Of a DNA stretch of 42,157 nt, positions 31,621 to 40,541 are shown piece after piece. The notes under the pieces were generated by a model that was not told the origin of the DNA, searched no databases, and saw nothing but the letters and a program-made list of their open reading frames with translations. Position 1 is the first letter of the stretch, and the number at the start of each line of letters is the position of its first letter. Both the position numbers and the translations under genes were made by a program. Origin of the DNA: Mycolicibacter algericus DSM 45454 (GTDB lineage Bacteria > Actinomycetota > Actinomycetes > Mycobacteriales > Mycobacteriaceae); NCBI RefSeq assembly GCF_002086455.1, contig NZ_MVHC01000031.1, forward strand, positions 1 to 42,157, written 5' to 3'.

Positions 31621-32448
31621 CTAGGCTTGGCCGACCTCGAACCGCGCGAACCGGGTCACGGTCACGCCCGCCTCGTCGAGCAGCGCCTTCACGGTCTTCT
31701 TCGAATCCGATACCGACGACTGCTCCAACAGCACGACGTCCTTGAAGAAACCGGTGACCCGGCCCTCGACGATCTTGGGCAGGGCGGCCTCGGGCTTGCC
31801 CTCCTCCTTGGCGGTCTCCTCGGCGATGCGCCGCTCGTTGGCCACCAGCTCGGCGGGCACATCGTCGCGGCTCAGGTACTTGGCCTTGAGCGCGGCGATC
31901 TGCAGCGCCACCGCGTGGGCCGCGTCTGCGCCATTCGCGTCCGTACCGGACTCGTACTCCACCAGGACACCCACGGCCGGCGGCAGGTCGGAGGCCCGCT
32001 TGTGCAGGTAGGTCTCCACGGTGCCGTCGAAGTAGGCGACCCGGCGCAGCTCCAGCTTCTCGCCGATCTTGGCGGACAGCGCCTCGACGGCCTCCCCGAC
32101 GGTGCGGTCCCCGATCTTGGCGCCCTTGAGCTCCTCGACGTCGGAGGTCTTGGCCGCCGCGGCGGCGGTGACGACCTCGTCGGCGAGCGCCTTGAACTCG
32201 TCGTTCTTGGCGACGAAGTCGGTCTCGGAGTTCAGCTCGATCAGCGCGCCGCCCTTGGCGGCGACCAGCCCTTCGGCGGTGGCGCGCTCGGCGCGCTTGC
32301 CGACGTCCTTGGCGCCCTTGATCCGCAGCAACTCGACGGACTTGTCGAAGTCGCCGTCACTCTCGGCCAGCGCGTTCTTGCAGTCCATCATGCCTGCGCC
32401 GGTGAGTTCCCGAAGCCGCTTGACGTCGGCAGCGGTGTAGTTCGCCAC
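31621..32448 (-). CDS. tsf: Elongation factor Ts
   Basis: A 275-residue nucleotide-exchange factor for EF-Tu. The N-terminal UBA-like domain (A-D-V-K-R-L-R-E-L-T-G-A-G-M-M-D-C-K-N-A-L) is followed by the EF-Tu contact motif T-D-F-V-A-K-N at about 77-83 and two core subdomains. The start is GTG at 32448, 15 bp after the rpsB stop, the standard rpsB-tsf pair. Orthologue of Rv2889c (271 residues). Confidence 0.97.
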   Translation of the reverse strand: MANYTAADVKRLRELTGAGMMDCKNALAESDGDFDKSVELLRIKGAKDVGKRAERATAEGLVAAKGGALIELNSETDFVAKNDEFKALADEVVTAAAAAKTSDVEELKGAKIGDRTVGEAVEALSAKIGEKLELRRVAYFDGTVETYLHKRASDLPPAVGVLVEYESGTDANGADAAHAVALQIAALKAKYLSRDDVPAELVANERRIAEETAKEEGKPEAALPKIVEGRVTGFFKDVVLLEQSSVSDSKKTVKALLDEAGVTVTRFARFEVGQA

Positions 32449-32463
32449 TGTTGTGTGCCTTTC

Positions 32464-33306
32464 CTACGATGCGTCGGTGGTGGTGGTGTCGGTAGCGGCG
32501 GGCGCCTCGGGGGCCGAGGTGGTGGCCGTCGTTGTCGCCGAAGCCAGCAACTCCTGCTCCCACTCGGCCAGCGGCTCGACCGCTTCGGCTTCCGCCTTGC
32601 CCTCGCCGTTGCCCTGACCGGCACGGGCCTGCAAGCCCTCGGCCACCGCGGAGGCGATCACCTTGGTCAGCAGCGCCGCCGAGCGGATCGCGTCGTCATT
32701 GCCCGGGATCGGGTAGTCGACCAGGTCGGGGTCGCAGTTGGTGTCCAGGATCGCGATGACCGGGATGCCCAGCTTGCGGGCCTCGCCGACGGCGATGTGC
32801 TCCTTGTTGGTGTCGACGACCCAGACGGCCGACGGCACCTTGGCCATGTCGCGGATACCGCCGAGGCTGCGCTCCAGCTTGTTCTTCTCGCGGGTCAGCA
32901 TCAAGATTTCCTTCTTGGTGCGTCCCTCGAAGCCGCCGGTCTGCTCCATGGCCTCGAGCTCCTTGAGGCGCTGCAGCCGCTTGTGCACGGTGGAGAAGTT
33001 GGTGAGCATGCCGCCTAGCCAGCGCTGGTTGACATACGGCATCCCGACCCGGGTGGCCTCGGCCGCGACCGACTCCTGCGCCTGCTTCTTGGTTCCGACG
33101 AACATGATGGAACCGCCGTGGGCGACGGTCTCCTTGACGAACTCGTACGCCTTGTCGATGAAGGTCAGCGTCTGCTGCAGGTCGATGATGTAGATGCCGT
33201 TGCGGTCGGTGAAGATGAACCGCTTCATCTTGGGGTTCCAGCGACGGGTCTGATGCCCGAAGTGGGTGCCGCTGTCGAGCAGCTGCTTCATGGTTACAAC
33301 AGCCAT
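32464..33306 (-). CDS. rpsB: 30S ribosomal protein S2
   Basis: A 280-residue S2 protein beginning M-A-V-V-T-M-K-Q-L-L-D-S-G-T-H-F-G-H-Q. It carries the conserved W-N-P-K-M-K-R-F-I-F, V-G-T-K-K-Q-A and R-W-L-G-G-M-L-T-N segments and a low-complexity S/T/A tail typical of mycobacteria. The ATG at 33306 was chosen; the frame stays open upstream across the leader but is not protein-like. An AAAGGA sequence lies about 13 bp upstream. Orthologue of Rv2890c. Confidence 0.97.
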   Translation of the reverse strand: MAVVTMKQLLDSGTHFGHQTRRWNPKMKRFIFTDRNGIYIIDLQQTLTFIDKAYEFVKETVAHGGSIMFVGTKKQAQESVAAEATRVGMPYVNQRWLGGMLTNFSTVHKRLQRLKELEAMEQTGGFEGRTKKEILMLTREKNKLERSLGGIRDMAKVPSAVWVVDTNKEHIAVGEARKLGIPVIAILDTNCDPDLVDYPIPGNDDAIRSAALLTKVIASAVAEGLQARAGQGNGEGKAEAEAVEPLAEWEQELLASATTTATTSAPEAPAATDTTTTDAS

Positions 33307-33461
33307 GGTTGGCCATATCCTTTTTTGTCGGTTGCCGCCCGGCGTCGGGTGAGGCCGGGCCCTGGTGCCTGCTGAGATGCCGAACCCCGCTCGGGGACCG
33401 TCGACATCCGGTTGTGCCGCAGACACGCGAAGTCAGCTCGCATACGCGAACTGCGCAAATG

Positions 33462-33467
33462 AGTTTA
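33462..33467 (-). promoter_or_regulatory. Candidate -10 element of the rpsB-tsf operon
   Basis: Read on the minus strand, TAAACT preceded by GTG resembles a -10. It would give an rpsB leader of about 150 nt. No convincing -35 was found. The rest of the 233-bp gap (33307-33539) contains the rpsB ribosome-binding region, a CCCCGCTCGGGG-type hairpin and a DnaA-box-like site; nothing else was recognised. Confidence 0.35.
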
Positions 33468-33486
33468 CACGCTCCCAACAGGTGCT

Positions 33487-33495
33487 TTGTCCACA
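33487..33495 (+). promoter_or_regulatory. DnaA-box-like sequence TTGTCCACA
   Basis: TTGTCCACA matches the consensus mycobacterial DnaA box. It is a single site, 45 bp before the M23 peptidase start and upstream of rpsB. It may recruit DnaA as a regulator or be chance. Confidence 0.35.
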
Positions 33496-33539
33496 GCGGT
33501 GACTGGTCGGTTTCGGCTCCGCCAGGGTGAACTGGCCCG

Positions 33540-34034
33540 GTGCGGTTCACGGCGTTGTTCCTGGTCGCGAGCGTGCTGGCGGCCGCTCCGGCGCACGCCG
33601 AGAGGTTCCGGCTGGACTGGCCGCTGCGCCCGCGCCCGGCTGTGGTGCGCGGATTCGACGCGCCGCGCCCCGATTGGCAGCGCGGGCATCGGGGGGTGGA
33701 TCTGGCCGGTGCCGCGGGCCGGCCGGTGTATGCGGCGGGAGTGGCGACGGTGATCTTCGCCGGGCGGGCCGGCGGGGTCCCGGTGGTATCGCTGGCGCAT
33801 CCCGGTGGTCTGCGGACCAGCTACGAACCGGTGGCCGCGACGGTGCGCGCCGGGCAGCAGGTGGCCGCGGGTTCGGTGATCGGCACGCTGGAGCCGGGGC
33901 ATCCGGGGTGTCCGGCGCCGGCGTGCCTGCACTGGGGTGCGATGTGGGGTCCGGCGTCGCGAGCCGACTATGTCGATCCGCTGGGGCTGCTGGTGGGCAC
34001 GCCAATCCGGCTCAAACCGGTGCGGCCGGGCTGA
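33540..34034 (+). CDS. Secreted M23 family peptidase-like protein (LytM domain; Rv2891-like)
   Basis: A 164-residue exported protein. Residues 1-20 form a signal peptide ending A-H-A, with likely cleavage before E21. The LytM domain has H50 and D54 (G-H-R-G-V-D-L-A) and H131 (L-H-W-G), with H87 as a further active-site candidate; these are the zinc ligands and catalytic histidine of M23 endopeptidases, so it may be active on peptidoglycan. The start is GTG at 33540. The gene order next to rpsB is that of Rv2891. Its stop is 2 bp from that of the convergent hydrolase. Confidence 0.88.
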   Translation: MRFTALFLVASVLAAAPAHAERFRLDWPLRPRPAVVRGFDAPRPDWQRGHRGVDLAGAAGRPVYAAGVATVIFAGRAGGVPVVSLAHPGGLRTSYEPVAATVRAGQQVAAGSVIGTLEPGHPGCPAPACLHWGAMWGPASRADYVDPLGLLVGTPIRLKPVRPG

Positions 34035-34036
34035 GC

Positions 34037-34906
34037 TCACATGCGGGACAGGAACTGTGTCATCGCGGCCAGCACCTCGGCGGGGCGCTCTCGCTGCACC
34101 CAGTGGCCTGCACCCGCCAGGACCGACAGCGAGGCGTCCGGGATCAGCTGGGCGGCGGCGCGGGCGCGGGCCACCGGGACCCCGGTGTCCTTGTCGCCGT
34201 GAATGATCAGGGCCGGGCACCGCAGCGACGGCAGCCTCGCGGTGTAGTCGGTTTTGAGTCGGTTCCACCGCACCTCGTCGCGCTGCCATTGTTCGAACAC
34301 GCCGGAGTCCTGCTCGACCGCCGCGGTGATCTCCGCCATCAGTTCGGGGGTGCGGCGGGCGGGGTCGCGGATCAGCGCGGTCTTGACACTCCAGGCCAGC
34401 AGGGCGGGGTTGCGGGCCGTCCAACGGCCCACCAGAGCGAGCGCTCCGCTGCGCAGCATCGCCCAGGTCACCGCCTGCCGTAGGCCGGCCAGGGGCCCGT
34501 CCGAGGCTCGCGACATCAGGCCGTAGCTGCCCAGCAGCATCACCCCCGCCGTCCGTCCAGGCCGTTGCAGGACATGGCCGAGGGCCATCCCACCGCCCAG
34601 CGAAAGCCCCCCGATGACATAGCGGTCGAGGGCCAGCGCGTCGACGAACCGCCCGACGTAGCTGATCAGCCGTTGCTGGGTCAGCGGCCACGGCGCGGGC
34701 GGGCTGTGCCCGAAACCGGGATGATCCGGTGCGATGACCCGGTAGCCGGCGGCGGCCAGCCGGGGGCCGATCTCGCCCCAGGACAACGTGGCGCTGTCCA
34801 CCCCGCCGCCGTGCAGCAGCACCACGGCGCGAACCGCGTCGTCGGGACGAAAGTCGAGGTAGGAGACCGGTCCCGACGGCAGTTCGAGGGTCGCTCGCAC
34901 CGTCAC
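34037..34906 (-). CDS. Alpha/beta hydrolase
   Basis: A 289-residue alpha/beta hydrolase. The oxyanion region is V-V-L-L-H-G-G-G, the nucleophile elbow G-G-L-S-L-G-G-G (Ser near residue 97), an Asp follows in H-G-D-K-D, and the catalytic His is in G-A-G-H-W-V near the end, so the triad is complete. The GTG at 34906 overlaps the xerC stop as GTGA. The frame continues far upstream through xerC but there it is only a shadow of that gene. The substrate is unknown. Confidence 0.88.
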   Translation of the reverse strand: MTVRATLELPSGPVSYLDFRPDDAVRAVVLLHGGGVDSATLSWGEIGPRLAAAGYRVIAPDHPGFGHSPPAPWPLTQQRLISYVGRFVDALALDRYVIGGLSLGGGMALGHVLQRPGRTAGVMLLGSYGLMSRASDGPLAGLRQAVTWAMLRSGALALVGRWTARNPALLAWSVKTALIRDPARRTPELMAEITAAVEQDSGVFEQWQRDEVRWNRLKTDYTARLPSLRCPALIIHGDKDTGVPVARARAAAQLIPDASLSVLAGAGHWVQRERPAEVLAAMTQFLSRM

Positions 34907-35829
34907 GCCCGCGGATGGGCCAGATCGTGCACCGCGCGCAGCCGGGCGACCGTGACGTGGGTGTAGAGCTGCGTGGTGGCCAGGCTGGAGTGGCCGAGCA
35001 GTTCCTGCACGATGCGCAGATCCGCGCCGCCCTCCAACAGATGGGTGGCCGCGGTGTGGCGCAGTCCGTGCGGCCCCATGTCGGGGGCGCCACCGACCGC
35101 GGCGACGGTCTGGTGCACCACGGTGCGGGCCTGCCGCGGGTCCAGCCGACCACCGCGGGCGCCGAGCAGCAAGGCGGGGCCGGACTCCGCCGTCGCCAGC
35201 AGTGGGCGCCCCTGGGCCAGCCAGGTCTGCAACGCCTCGGCGGCCGGCTCGCCGAAGGGCACCGTCCGCTGCTTGTTGCCCTTGCCGAGTACCCGCAGCA
35301 GCCGCCGAGAGAGGTCCACGTCGTCGACGTCGAGCCCACATAGTTCGCTGACCCGTACCGCGGTGGCGTAAAGCATCTCGGCGATCAGCCGGTCCCGCAA
35401 CGCAATCGGATCATTTTGCTCTGCACCGGATTTCGCGGCGAGCATGACGTCGTGCGCCTGGTCTTCACGCAGCACCGCGGGCAGCGTCCGGCGGGACTTG
35501 GGCAGGGCGAGACGCGCCCCGGGGTCCGATGCCAGCAGGCCACGGCGAGCCGCCCAGGCGGTGAAGGTCTTGACCGTCGAGGTGCGCCGTGCCAACGTGC
35601 TGCGGGCCGCGCCGGCGCTGGCCTGTTCGGCCAGCCAGCTGCGCAACACCGGCAGGCTCAGGCCGTCGATGCCGCTGTGCCCCCGCTCGGCGAGAAACGC
35701 GAACAGCGACCGCAGGTCGCCCAGATACGCCCGCCGGGTGTGTTCGGACCGCCCTCGTTCCAGCGCCAGATGCTCGTCGAACTCCTCGAGAATCGCGTCC
35801 ACCGGCTTACGGTCGCAGAGGCCGGTCAT
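34903..35829 (-). CDS. xerC: Tyrosine recombinase XerC
   Basis: A 308-residue site-specific recombinase that resolves chromosome dimers at dif with XerD. The N-terminal SAM-like domain is at about 10-95. The catalytic residues R159, K183, H254, R257 and H280 and nucleophile Y289 are all present. The ATG at 35829 was chosen; a GTG-type start further upstream would run into the lactate monooxygenase gene. Orthologue of Rv2894c (298 residues). It lies 4 bp after the lactate monooxygenase gene and overlaps the hydrolase. Confidence 0.95.
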   Translation of the reverse strand: MTGLCDRKPVDAILEEFDEHLALERGRSEHTRRAYLGDLRSLFAFLAERGHSGIDGLSLPVLRSWLAEQASAGAARSTLARRTSTVKTFTAWAARRGLLASDPGARLALPKSRRTLPAVLREDQAHDVMLAAKSGAEQNDPIALRDRLIAEMLYATAVRVSELCGLDVDDVDLSRRLLRVLGKGNKQRTVPFGEPAAEALQTWLAQGRPLLATAESGPALLLGARGGRLDPRQARTVVHQTVAAVGGAPDMGPHGLRHTAATHLLEGGADLRIVQELLGHSSLATTQLYTHVTVARLRAVHDLAHPRA

Positions 35830-35833
35830 CGGC

Positions 35834-36994
35834 TCAGGTGACGCGCCGCAGCGTGTCCGGGGTGAGATCAAGCCGTGATGGATAGCCGTCGACCGCCATG
35901 ATCAGGTCGGCTTCGGCCAGCAGCGAACGCAGGACGTGCACGATCCCGTCGACTCCGCCCAGCGCCAGCCCGTAGGCATACGGCCGGCCAATTCCCACCG
36001 CGGTCGCGCCCAGCGCCAGGGCCTTGATGATGTCGGCGCCGGTACGGACGCCCGAGTCGAACAGCACCGGCAGCCCGTCGGCGGCCGCCACCACATCGGG
36101 CAGGCAGTCCAGCGCCGGCAACCCGCCGTTGGCCTGCCGCCCGCCGTGGGTGGAGCAATAGATGCCGTCGACCCCGCCATCTTTGGCGCGCCGGACGTCG
36201 TCGGGATGACAGATCCCCTTGACGATCAGCGGCAGGTCGGTCAGCGACCGCAGCCAGCCCAGGTCGTCCCACGTCAGCGGATTACCGAAGGTTTGCACCC
36301 AGGACAGCACTGCGGCCTGCGGGTTCTCCTCGGGCGGCTGGGCCAGCCCGGCCCGGAACACCGGGTCGGAGAAGTAGTTGGACAGGCAGTGCCCACGCAG
36401 CTGGGGGAAGTTCGACGTCGCCAGGTCCCGGGGACGCCAGCCCGGAACCCAGGTGTCCAGCGTGACGACGATCGCCCGGTAGCCGGCCGCCTCGGCACGG
36501 CGCACCAGGCTGGCGGCCAGTTCCCGGTTCTTGGGCGTGTAGAGCTGGAAGAACCCCGGCGTGTCACCGAACTCGGCGGCGACGTCCTCCAGGGGGTCGG
36601 CGGTGAGGGTGGACACCATCAGCGGGACGCCGGTGGCTGCCGCGGCCCGGGCGCTCGCCAGGTCGCCGTGGCCGTCTTGGGCGCAGATCCCGATGACGCC
36701 AATGGGGGCCATGAAGACCGGCGAGGGCAGCCGCAACCCGAACAGCTCGATCGACAGGTCACGTTCGGTGGCGCCGACGAACATCCGCGGGATGAGCCCC
36801 CAACCGTCGAAGGCCGTGACATTGGCCCGCTGGGTGCGTTCGTCGCCGGCACCGCCGGCCACATAGGACCACACCGACGGCGAAAGCGCGGCAGCGGCTT
36901 TGGCCTCCAACTCGCTGTAGGTCATCGGCAGCGCGGGCACCACCCCGGCCAGACCCTGCAGGTAGATCTCGAACTGGTAGTCGCCGAATGCCAT
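35834..36994 (-). CDS. Lactate 2-monooxygenase (FMN-dependent alpha-hydroxy-acid oxidase family)
   Basis: A 386-residue FMN enzyme. Active-site residues by family comparison are Y44, Y152, R188, K259, H283 and R286 (S-T-H-G-G-R-Q-A-N-G-G). The overall sequence follows the M. smegmatis lactate 2-monooxygenase closely from its N-terminus (G-D-Y-x-x-E-I-Y), which converts L-lactate and O2 to acetate and CO2. The variable loop around 215-240 looks several residues shorter than in that enzyme, so a related alpha-hydroxy-acid oxidase remains possible. The ATG at 36994 was chosen, 4 bp after the viuB stop. In M. tuberculosis viuB is next to xerC without this gene. Confidence 0.88.
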   Translation of the reverse strand: MAFGDYQFEIYLQGLAGVVPALPMTYSELEAKAAAALSPSVWSYVAGGAGDERTQRANVTAFDGWGLIPRMFVGATERDLSIELFGLRLPSPVFMAPIGVIGICAQDGHGDLASARAAAATGVPLMVSTLTADPLEDVAAEFGDTPGFFQLYTPKNRELAASLVRRAEAAGYRAIVVTLDTWVPGWRPRDLATSNFPQLRGHCLSNYFSDPVFRAGLAQPPEENPQAAVLSWVQTFGNPLTWDDLGWLRSLTDLPLIVKGICHPDDVRRAKDGGVDGIYCSTHGGRQANGGLPALDCLPDVVAAADGLPVLFDSGVRTGADIIKALALGATAVGIGRPYAYGLALGGVDGIVHVLRSLLAEADLIMAVDGYPSRLDLTPDTLRRVT

Positions 36995-36998
36995 GCCG

Positions 36999-37856
36999 CT
37001 AGTCTGCCGCAGCCTCGGCTGCCTCTTTACGTGCGAGCTCTTTCTTCCACTGCCGGAACGTCTCTTCGGTGCGCCCACGCCGCCAGTAGCCCGAGATCGA
37101 CGCCCACTTGGCCGCCACACCGCGCTCTTTTCTGATGTAGGGCCGCAGGTTGTGCATGACGGCCTGGGCCTCGCCGTGGATGAACACCTGAACCTGGCCC
37201 GGCAGCCATAGCGTGGTGGTGACAGCCTCGACCAACGGGGCGTTGTCGCCGGCCCGGTCCTGGCCGACCAGATCGGCGCGGCCACCGCGGTGCAGCCAGT
37301 TCAATTGCACCCCTGACGGCGCGGCGAGCGCTATCTCGTCCTCCGGGCCGGCGACCTCGATGAAAGCCTTGCCGACCGCGTCGGCCGGCAGCGCCTCCAG
37401 GGCCGCCGAGATCGCCGGCAGCGCGCTCTCGTCACCGGCCAACAGGTGCCAGTCGGCCGAAGGGTCGGGCGCATAGGCGCCGTTGGGCCCCATCAGATAG
37501 ACCGGTTGACCGGGCTGCGCGGCGGTGGCCCAGGGACCGACGACGCCGTGTTCGCCGTGCACCGAGACATCGATGGTGATCTCGCGGGCGACCGGGTCGG
37601 CGCGCCGCACCGTCAGGGTGCGGATCACCGGCCGATCCTCTTCCGGCAGGGCGTCGAAACTGTCCAGCGTCAACGGCTGCGGTAGCGCGGCGACGTCGAG
37701 GTCGTAGCGTACAAAGACGACCTTGACGTAGGAGTCGGTGAATTCGCTCGGGCGGAACGTGTCGTATCCGGTACCACCCAAGACCACCCGCGTCATGTGC
37801 TCCGAGAGCTGTTCGGTGCGGACCACCGCGAAGGTGTGAACCGGTCGTCCCGCCAC
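36999..37856 (-). CDS. viuB: Siderophore-interacting protein (ViuB-like ferric-siderophore reductase)
   Basis: A 285-residue protein of the SIP family. The N-terminal FAD-binding barrel (R-T-E-Q-L-S-E-H-M-T-R-V, I-R-T-L-T-V-R) is followed by a NAD(P)H-binding domain (L-L-A-G-D-E-S-A-L-P-A-I). The C-terminal F-I-H-G-E-A is typical of this group. It is thought to release iron from siderophores by reduction. The start is GTG at 37856 with GGGGAGG 5 bp upstream. Orthologue of Rv2895c (283 residues). No iron-box was found nearby. Confidence 0.92.
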   Translation of the reverse strand: MAGRPVHTFAVVRTEQLSEHMTRVVLGGTGYDTFRPSEFTDSYVKVVFVRYDLDVAALPQPLTLDSFDALPEEDRPVIRTLTVRRADPVAREITIDVSVHGEHGVVGPWATAAQPGQPVYLMGPNGAYAPDPSADWHLLAGDESALPAISAALEALPADAVGKAFIEVAGPEDEIALAAPSGVQLNWLHRGGRADLVGQDRAGDNAPLVEAVTTTLWLPGQVQVFIHGEAQAVMHNLRPYIRKERGVAAKWASISGYWRRGRTEETFRQWKKELARKEAAEAAAD

Positions 37857-37896
37857 GTTGCCTCCCCGTTTCGGCTGTTCCCGCCGACTATACGAG

Positions 37897-39033
37897 CTAC
37901 CGGCTGCGCCGCACTATTGCCCAACTGCCGTCGCGACGCTCGACCAGACCCGCCACCTCCAGCATCGCCAACGGCCCGAACACCTGCGCAGGGGCCAGCC
38001 CGGATGCGATCGCGACCTGATCGACGGTCGCCACACCGCGGCCCGGCAGGGCTTCGTAGACCTGACGTTCGGCGGCGCTGAGTCCGTCCAGCGGAGTCAC
38101 CGGATGTGGCGGGACGTCGGCCAGCTCCCCCACCCGCCCGGCCAATTCGACCACCTCGTCGGGTCGGGTGACCAGTTCGGCGCCGGCGCGCAGCAAGACA
38201 TGACAGCCAGCCGACGCCGCGCTGGTGATCGGCCCGGGAACCGCGGCCACCGGGCGGCCCAGCAGCCGCGCCCACGCCGCGGTGTTGGCCGCGCCGCTGC
38301 GAACTCCGGCCTCGACCACGACGGTGGCACCGGCCAGCGCCGCCACCAACCGGTTGCGGGTCAGAAAGCGGTGCCGAACCGGACGGACCCCGGGCGGATA
38401 TTCGGTGACCAGCAGTCCGTTGCCGCCGATGCGGTGCAGCAGCGCGGAATGGCCTGCCGGATAACTGATGTCGATGCCGCCGGCCAACACCGCCACCGTG
38501 GTTCCGTCTGCGGCGAGCGTGGCGCGGTGAGCCGCACCGTCGATCCCGTAGGCGCCGCCGGAGACCACCGCCACGTCACGTTCGACCAGCCCGGCGGCCA
38601 AGTCCGCGGCCACCAGCTCGCCGTAGGCGGTCGCGGCCCGGGTGCCGACGATCGCGGTGGCGCGTTCGGCGATCTCATCCAGACGCGCCGGACCTACCGC
38701 CCACAACACCAGCGGTACGCGGCAATCCGGCTTTCGCGCGGCCGCGGCGCCGTCGAACGCGGCGAACGCCAGCAGCGGCCATTCGTCGTCATCAGGAGTG
38801 ACCAGCCGGCCACCGCGGCGTGCCACCAACTCCAGATCCTCAGCGGCAGAGTCGATCTCGCGTCTAGCCTCGGTATACTTTGCCAGTTCCGGTTCGACGT
38901 CGCCGGACCGGATGCGTTTCGCCGCCTCGACCGGGCCGGCCCGCGCGACCAATGTGGCCAGCTCCGGGCGCGGCGGTTCGGCGACTCGGGACAGATACGC
39001 CCAGGCCCGCAGGGTGGCCTCATCGGCGCTCAC
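37897..39033 (-). CDS. dprA: DNA-processing protein DprA
   Basis: A 378-residue protein with an N-terminal SAM-like domain, a Rossmann-type core (V-S-G-G-A-Y-G-I-D-G-A-A-H, V-A-V-L-A-G-G-I-D) and a C-terminal winged-helix domain (D-Q-V-A-I-A-S-G-L-A-P-A-Q-V). DprA loads RecA on incoming single strands in transformable bacteria; its role in mycobacteria is unclear. The start is GTG, overlapping the comM stop (GTGA). Orthologue of Rv2896c. Confidence 0.93.
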   Translation of the reverse strand: MSADEATLRAWAYLSRVAEPPRPELATLVARAGPVEAAKRIRSGDVEPELAKYTEARREIDSAAEDLELVARRGGRLVTPDDDEWPLLAFAAFDGAAAARKPDCRVPLVLWAVGPARLDEIAERATAIVGTRAATAYGELVAADLAAGLVERDVAVVSGGAYGIDGAAHRATLAADGTTVAVLAGGIDISYPAGHSALLHRIGGNGLLVTEYPPGVRPVRHRFLTRNRLVAALAGATVVVEAGVRSGAANTAAWARLLGRPVAAVPGPITSAASAGCHVLLRAGAELVTRPDEVVELAGRVGELADVPPHPVTPLDGLSAAERQVYEALPGRGVATVDQVAIASGLAPAQVFGPLAMLEVAGLVERRDGSWAIVRRSR

Positions 39034-40541
39034 CGGGCCGCCCCCGGCTGCCGAAAGCTCAGGGCCGCGGCGACCTCGTCGAGGCCGGGCGAGTTCCGGC
39101 CCGCCAGGTCACTCAACGTCCAGGCCACCCGCAGCGTGCGGTTGGCGCCGCGGATCGAGAGCAGGCCGCGGTCCAGCGCGGTGCGCAGCGGGGCCATCGC
39201 CGCGCCGGAGAGCCGAAACTTGCGGCGTAGCAACGCGCCGCTGACCTCGGCGTTGGTGTGAAAGCCGTGCGGCCCCCAGCGTGTCGCCGCCGCGGCACGC
39301 GCGCCTGCCACCCGTGCACGCACCGCGGCCGTCGATTCGCCGTCGGCGGCGGAGAACGCGCCGGCGCGCACCGGATGCATCTCCACCCGTAGGTCCACCC
39401 GGTCCAACAGCGGCCCGGACAGCCGGCCGAGGTAGCGCCGCTTCGCCATCGACTTGCAAGTGCAGTCGCGCGGGTCGGCCGGTGCACACGGGCAGGGGTT
39501 GGCCGCCATCACCAGCTGGAAGCGGGCCGGGTAGCAGGCCACCCCATCGCGGCGGGCCAGCCGGATCTCGCCGTCCTCCAACGGTGTGCGTAACGCTTCC
39601 AGGGCGCTGACCCGGATCTCGGCGCACTCGTCGAGGAACAACACTCCGCGGTGCGCGCGGCTCACCGCGCCCGGCCGGGCCATTCCGGAGCCGCCGCCGA
39701 CCAGTGCCGCCACGCTGGAGCTGTGGTGCGGTGCGATGAACGGTGGCCGGGTGATCAACGGCGCGCAACCGGATAACAGTCCCGCGACCGAGTGGATCGC
39801 GGTGACCTCCAGCGATTCACTTTCGGTCAGCGGTGGTAACAGGCCCGGAAGACGTTGCGCCAACATGGTTTTGCCAACGCCGGGCGGGCCGGTCAGGATC
39901 AGATGGTGCGATCCGGCCGCAGCCACCTCGACGGCGAACCGGGCTTGGGCCTGGCCGACCACCTCGGCCAGGTCCGCGGCCGGCTCGGCTACCGGAGCTA
40001 CGGTGGTGATCCGTTCCTGCAGCCGTGCCGAGCCCTCCAGCCAGCCGTGCAGTCGGCGCAGCGTCGCCACCCCGAGGACCTCGATGCCGTCCACCAGGCT
40101 GGCTTCGGCGAGATTGTCCACCGGGACCACCGCGCGCGCCCAGCCTTCGTTCTTAGCGGCCAGCACCGCCGGCAGCACCCCGTGCACCGGTCGCACCCGC
40201 CCGTCCAGCGCCAGCTCGCCCAGCAGCACCGTCTTCTCCAGCCGGGGCCAGGGCGTGCCACGATCCGCCGAAAGCACCGCGGCGGCCAGCGCCAGGTCAT
40301 AGACCGACCCCATCTTCGGCAGCGTCGCCGGCGACAGTGCCAGCGTCAGACGGGATTTCGGCCAGTTCTGTTCGCTGTTGGTGATCGCCGCCCGCACCCG
40401 ATCCCGCGACTCCTGTAAGGCGGCGTCGGGCAGGCCCACCAGATGCACGCCGGGCAGCCCCGAGGTGATGTCGGCCTCGATCTCCACGATCAGGCCGTCG
40501 AGGCCGCGGACCGCGACCGAGAACGCCCGCCCCAGCGTCAT
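39030..40541 (-). CDS. comM: YifB family Mg chelatase-like AAA ATPase (ComM)
   Basis: A 503-residue protein with an N-terminal Lon-protease-S5-like domain (about 1-165), an AAA+ core with Walker A G-P-P-G-V-G-K-T-M, Walker B V-L-F-L-D-E-C-A-E, and a C-terminal Mg-chelatase-like domain with a cysteine cluster (C-P-C-A-P-A-D-P-R-D-C-T-C). ComM is a hexameric helicase promoting branch migration during integration of DNA. The ATG at 40541 shares one base with the yraN stop (TGATG) and gives exactly the Rv2897c length. Confidence 0.95.
   Translation of the reverse strand: MTLGRAFSVAVRGLDGLIVEIEADITSGLPGVHLVGLPDAALQESRDRVRAAITNSEQNWPKSRLTLALSPATLPKMGSVYDLALAAAVLSADRGTPWPRLEKTVLLGELALDGRVRPVHGVLPAVLAAKNEGWARAVVPVDNLAEASLVDGIEVLGVATLRRLHGWLEGSARLQERITTVAPVAEPAADLAEVVGQAQARFAVEVAAAGSHHLILTGPPGVGKTMLAQRLPGLLPPLTESESLEVTAIHSVAGLLSGCAPLITRPPFIAPHHSSSVAALVGGGSGMARPGAVSRAHRGVLFLDECAEIRVSALEALRTPLEDGEIRLARRDGVACYPARFQLVMAANPCPCAPADPRDCTCKSMAKRRYLGRLSGPLLDRVDLRVEMHPVRAGAFSAADGESTAAVRARVAGARAAAATRWGPHGFHTNAEVSGALLRRKFRLSGAAMAPLRTALDRGLLSIRGANRTLRVAWTLSDLAGRNSPGLDEVAAALSFRQPGAAR

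Noticed and set aside
33307..33461. A ribosomal-protein autoregulatory leader RNA for rpsB
   Set aside because: The predicted leader is long enough and has small GC hairpins, but no conserved S2-binding structure could be recognised by eye.
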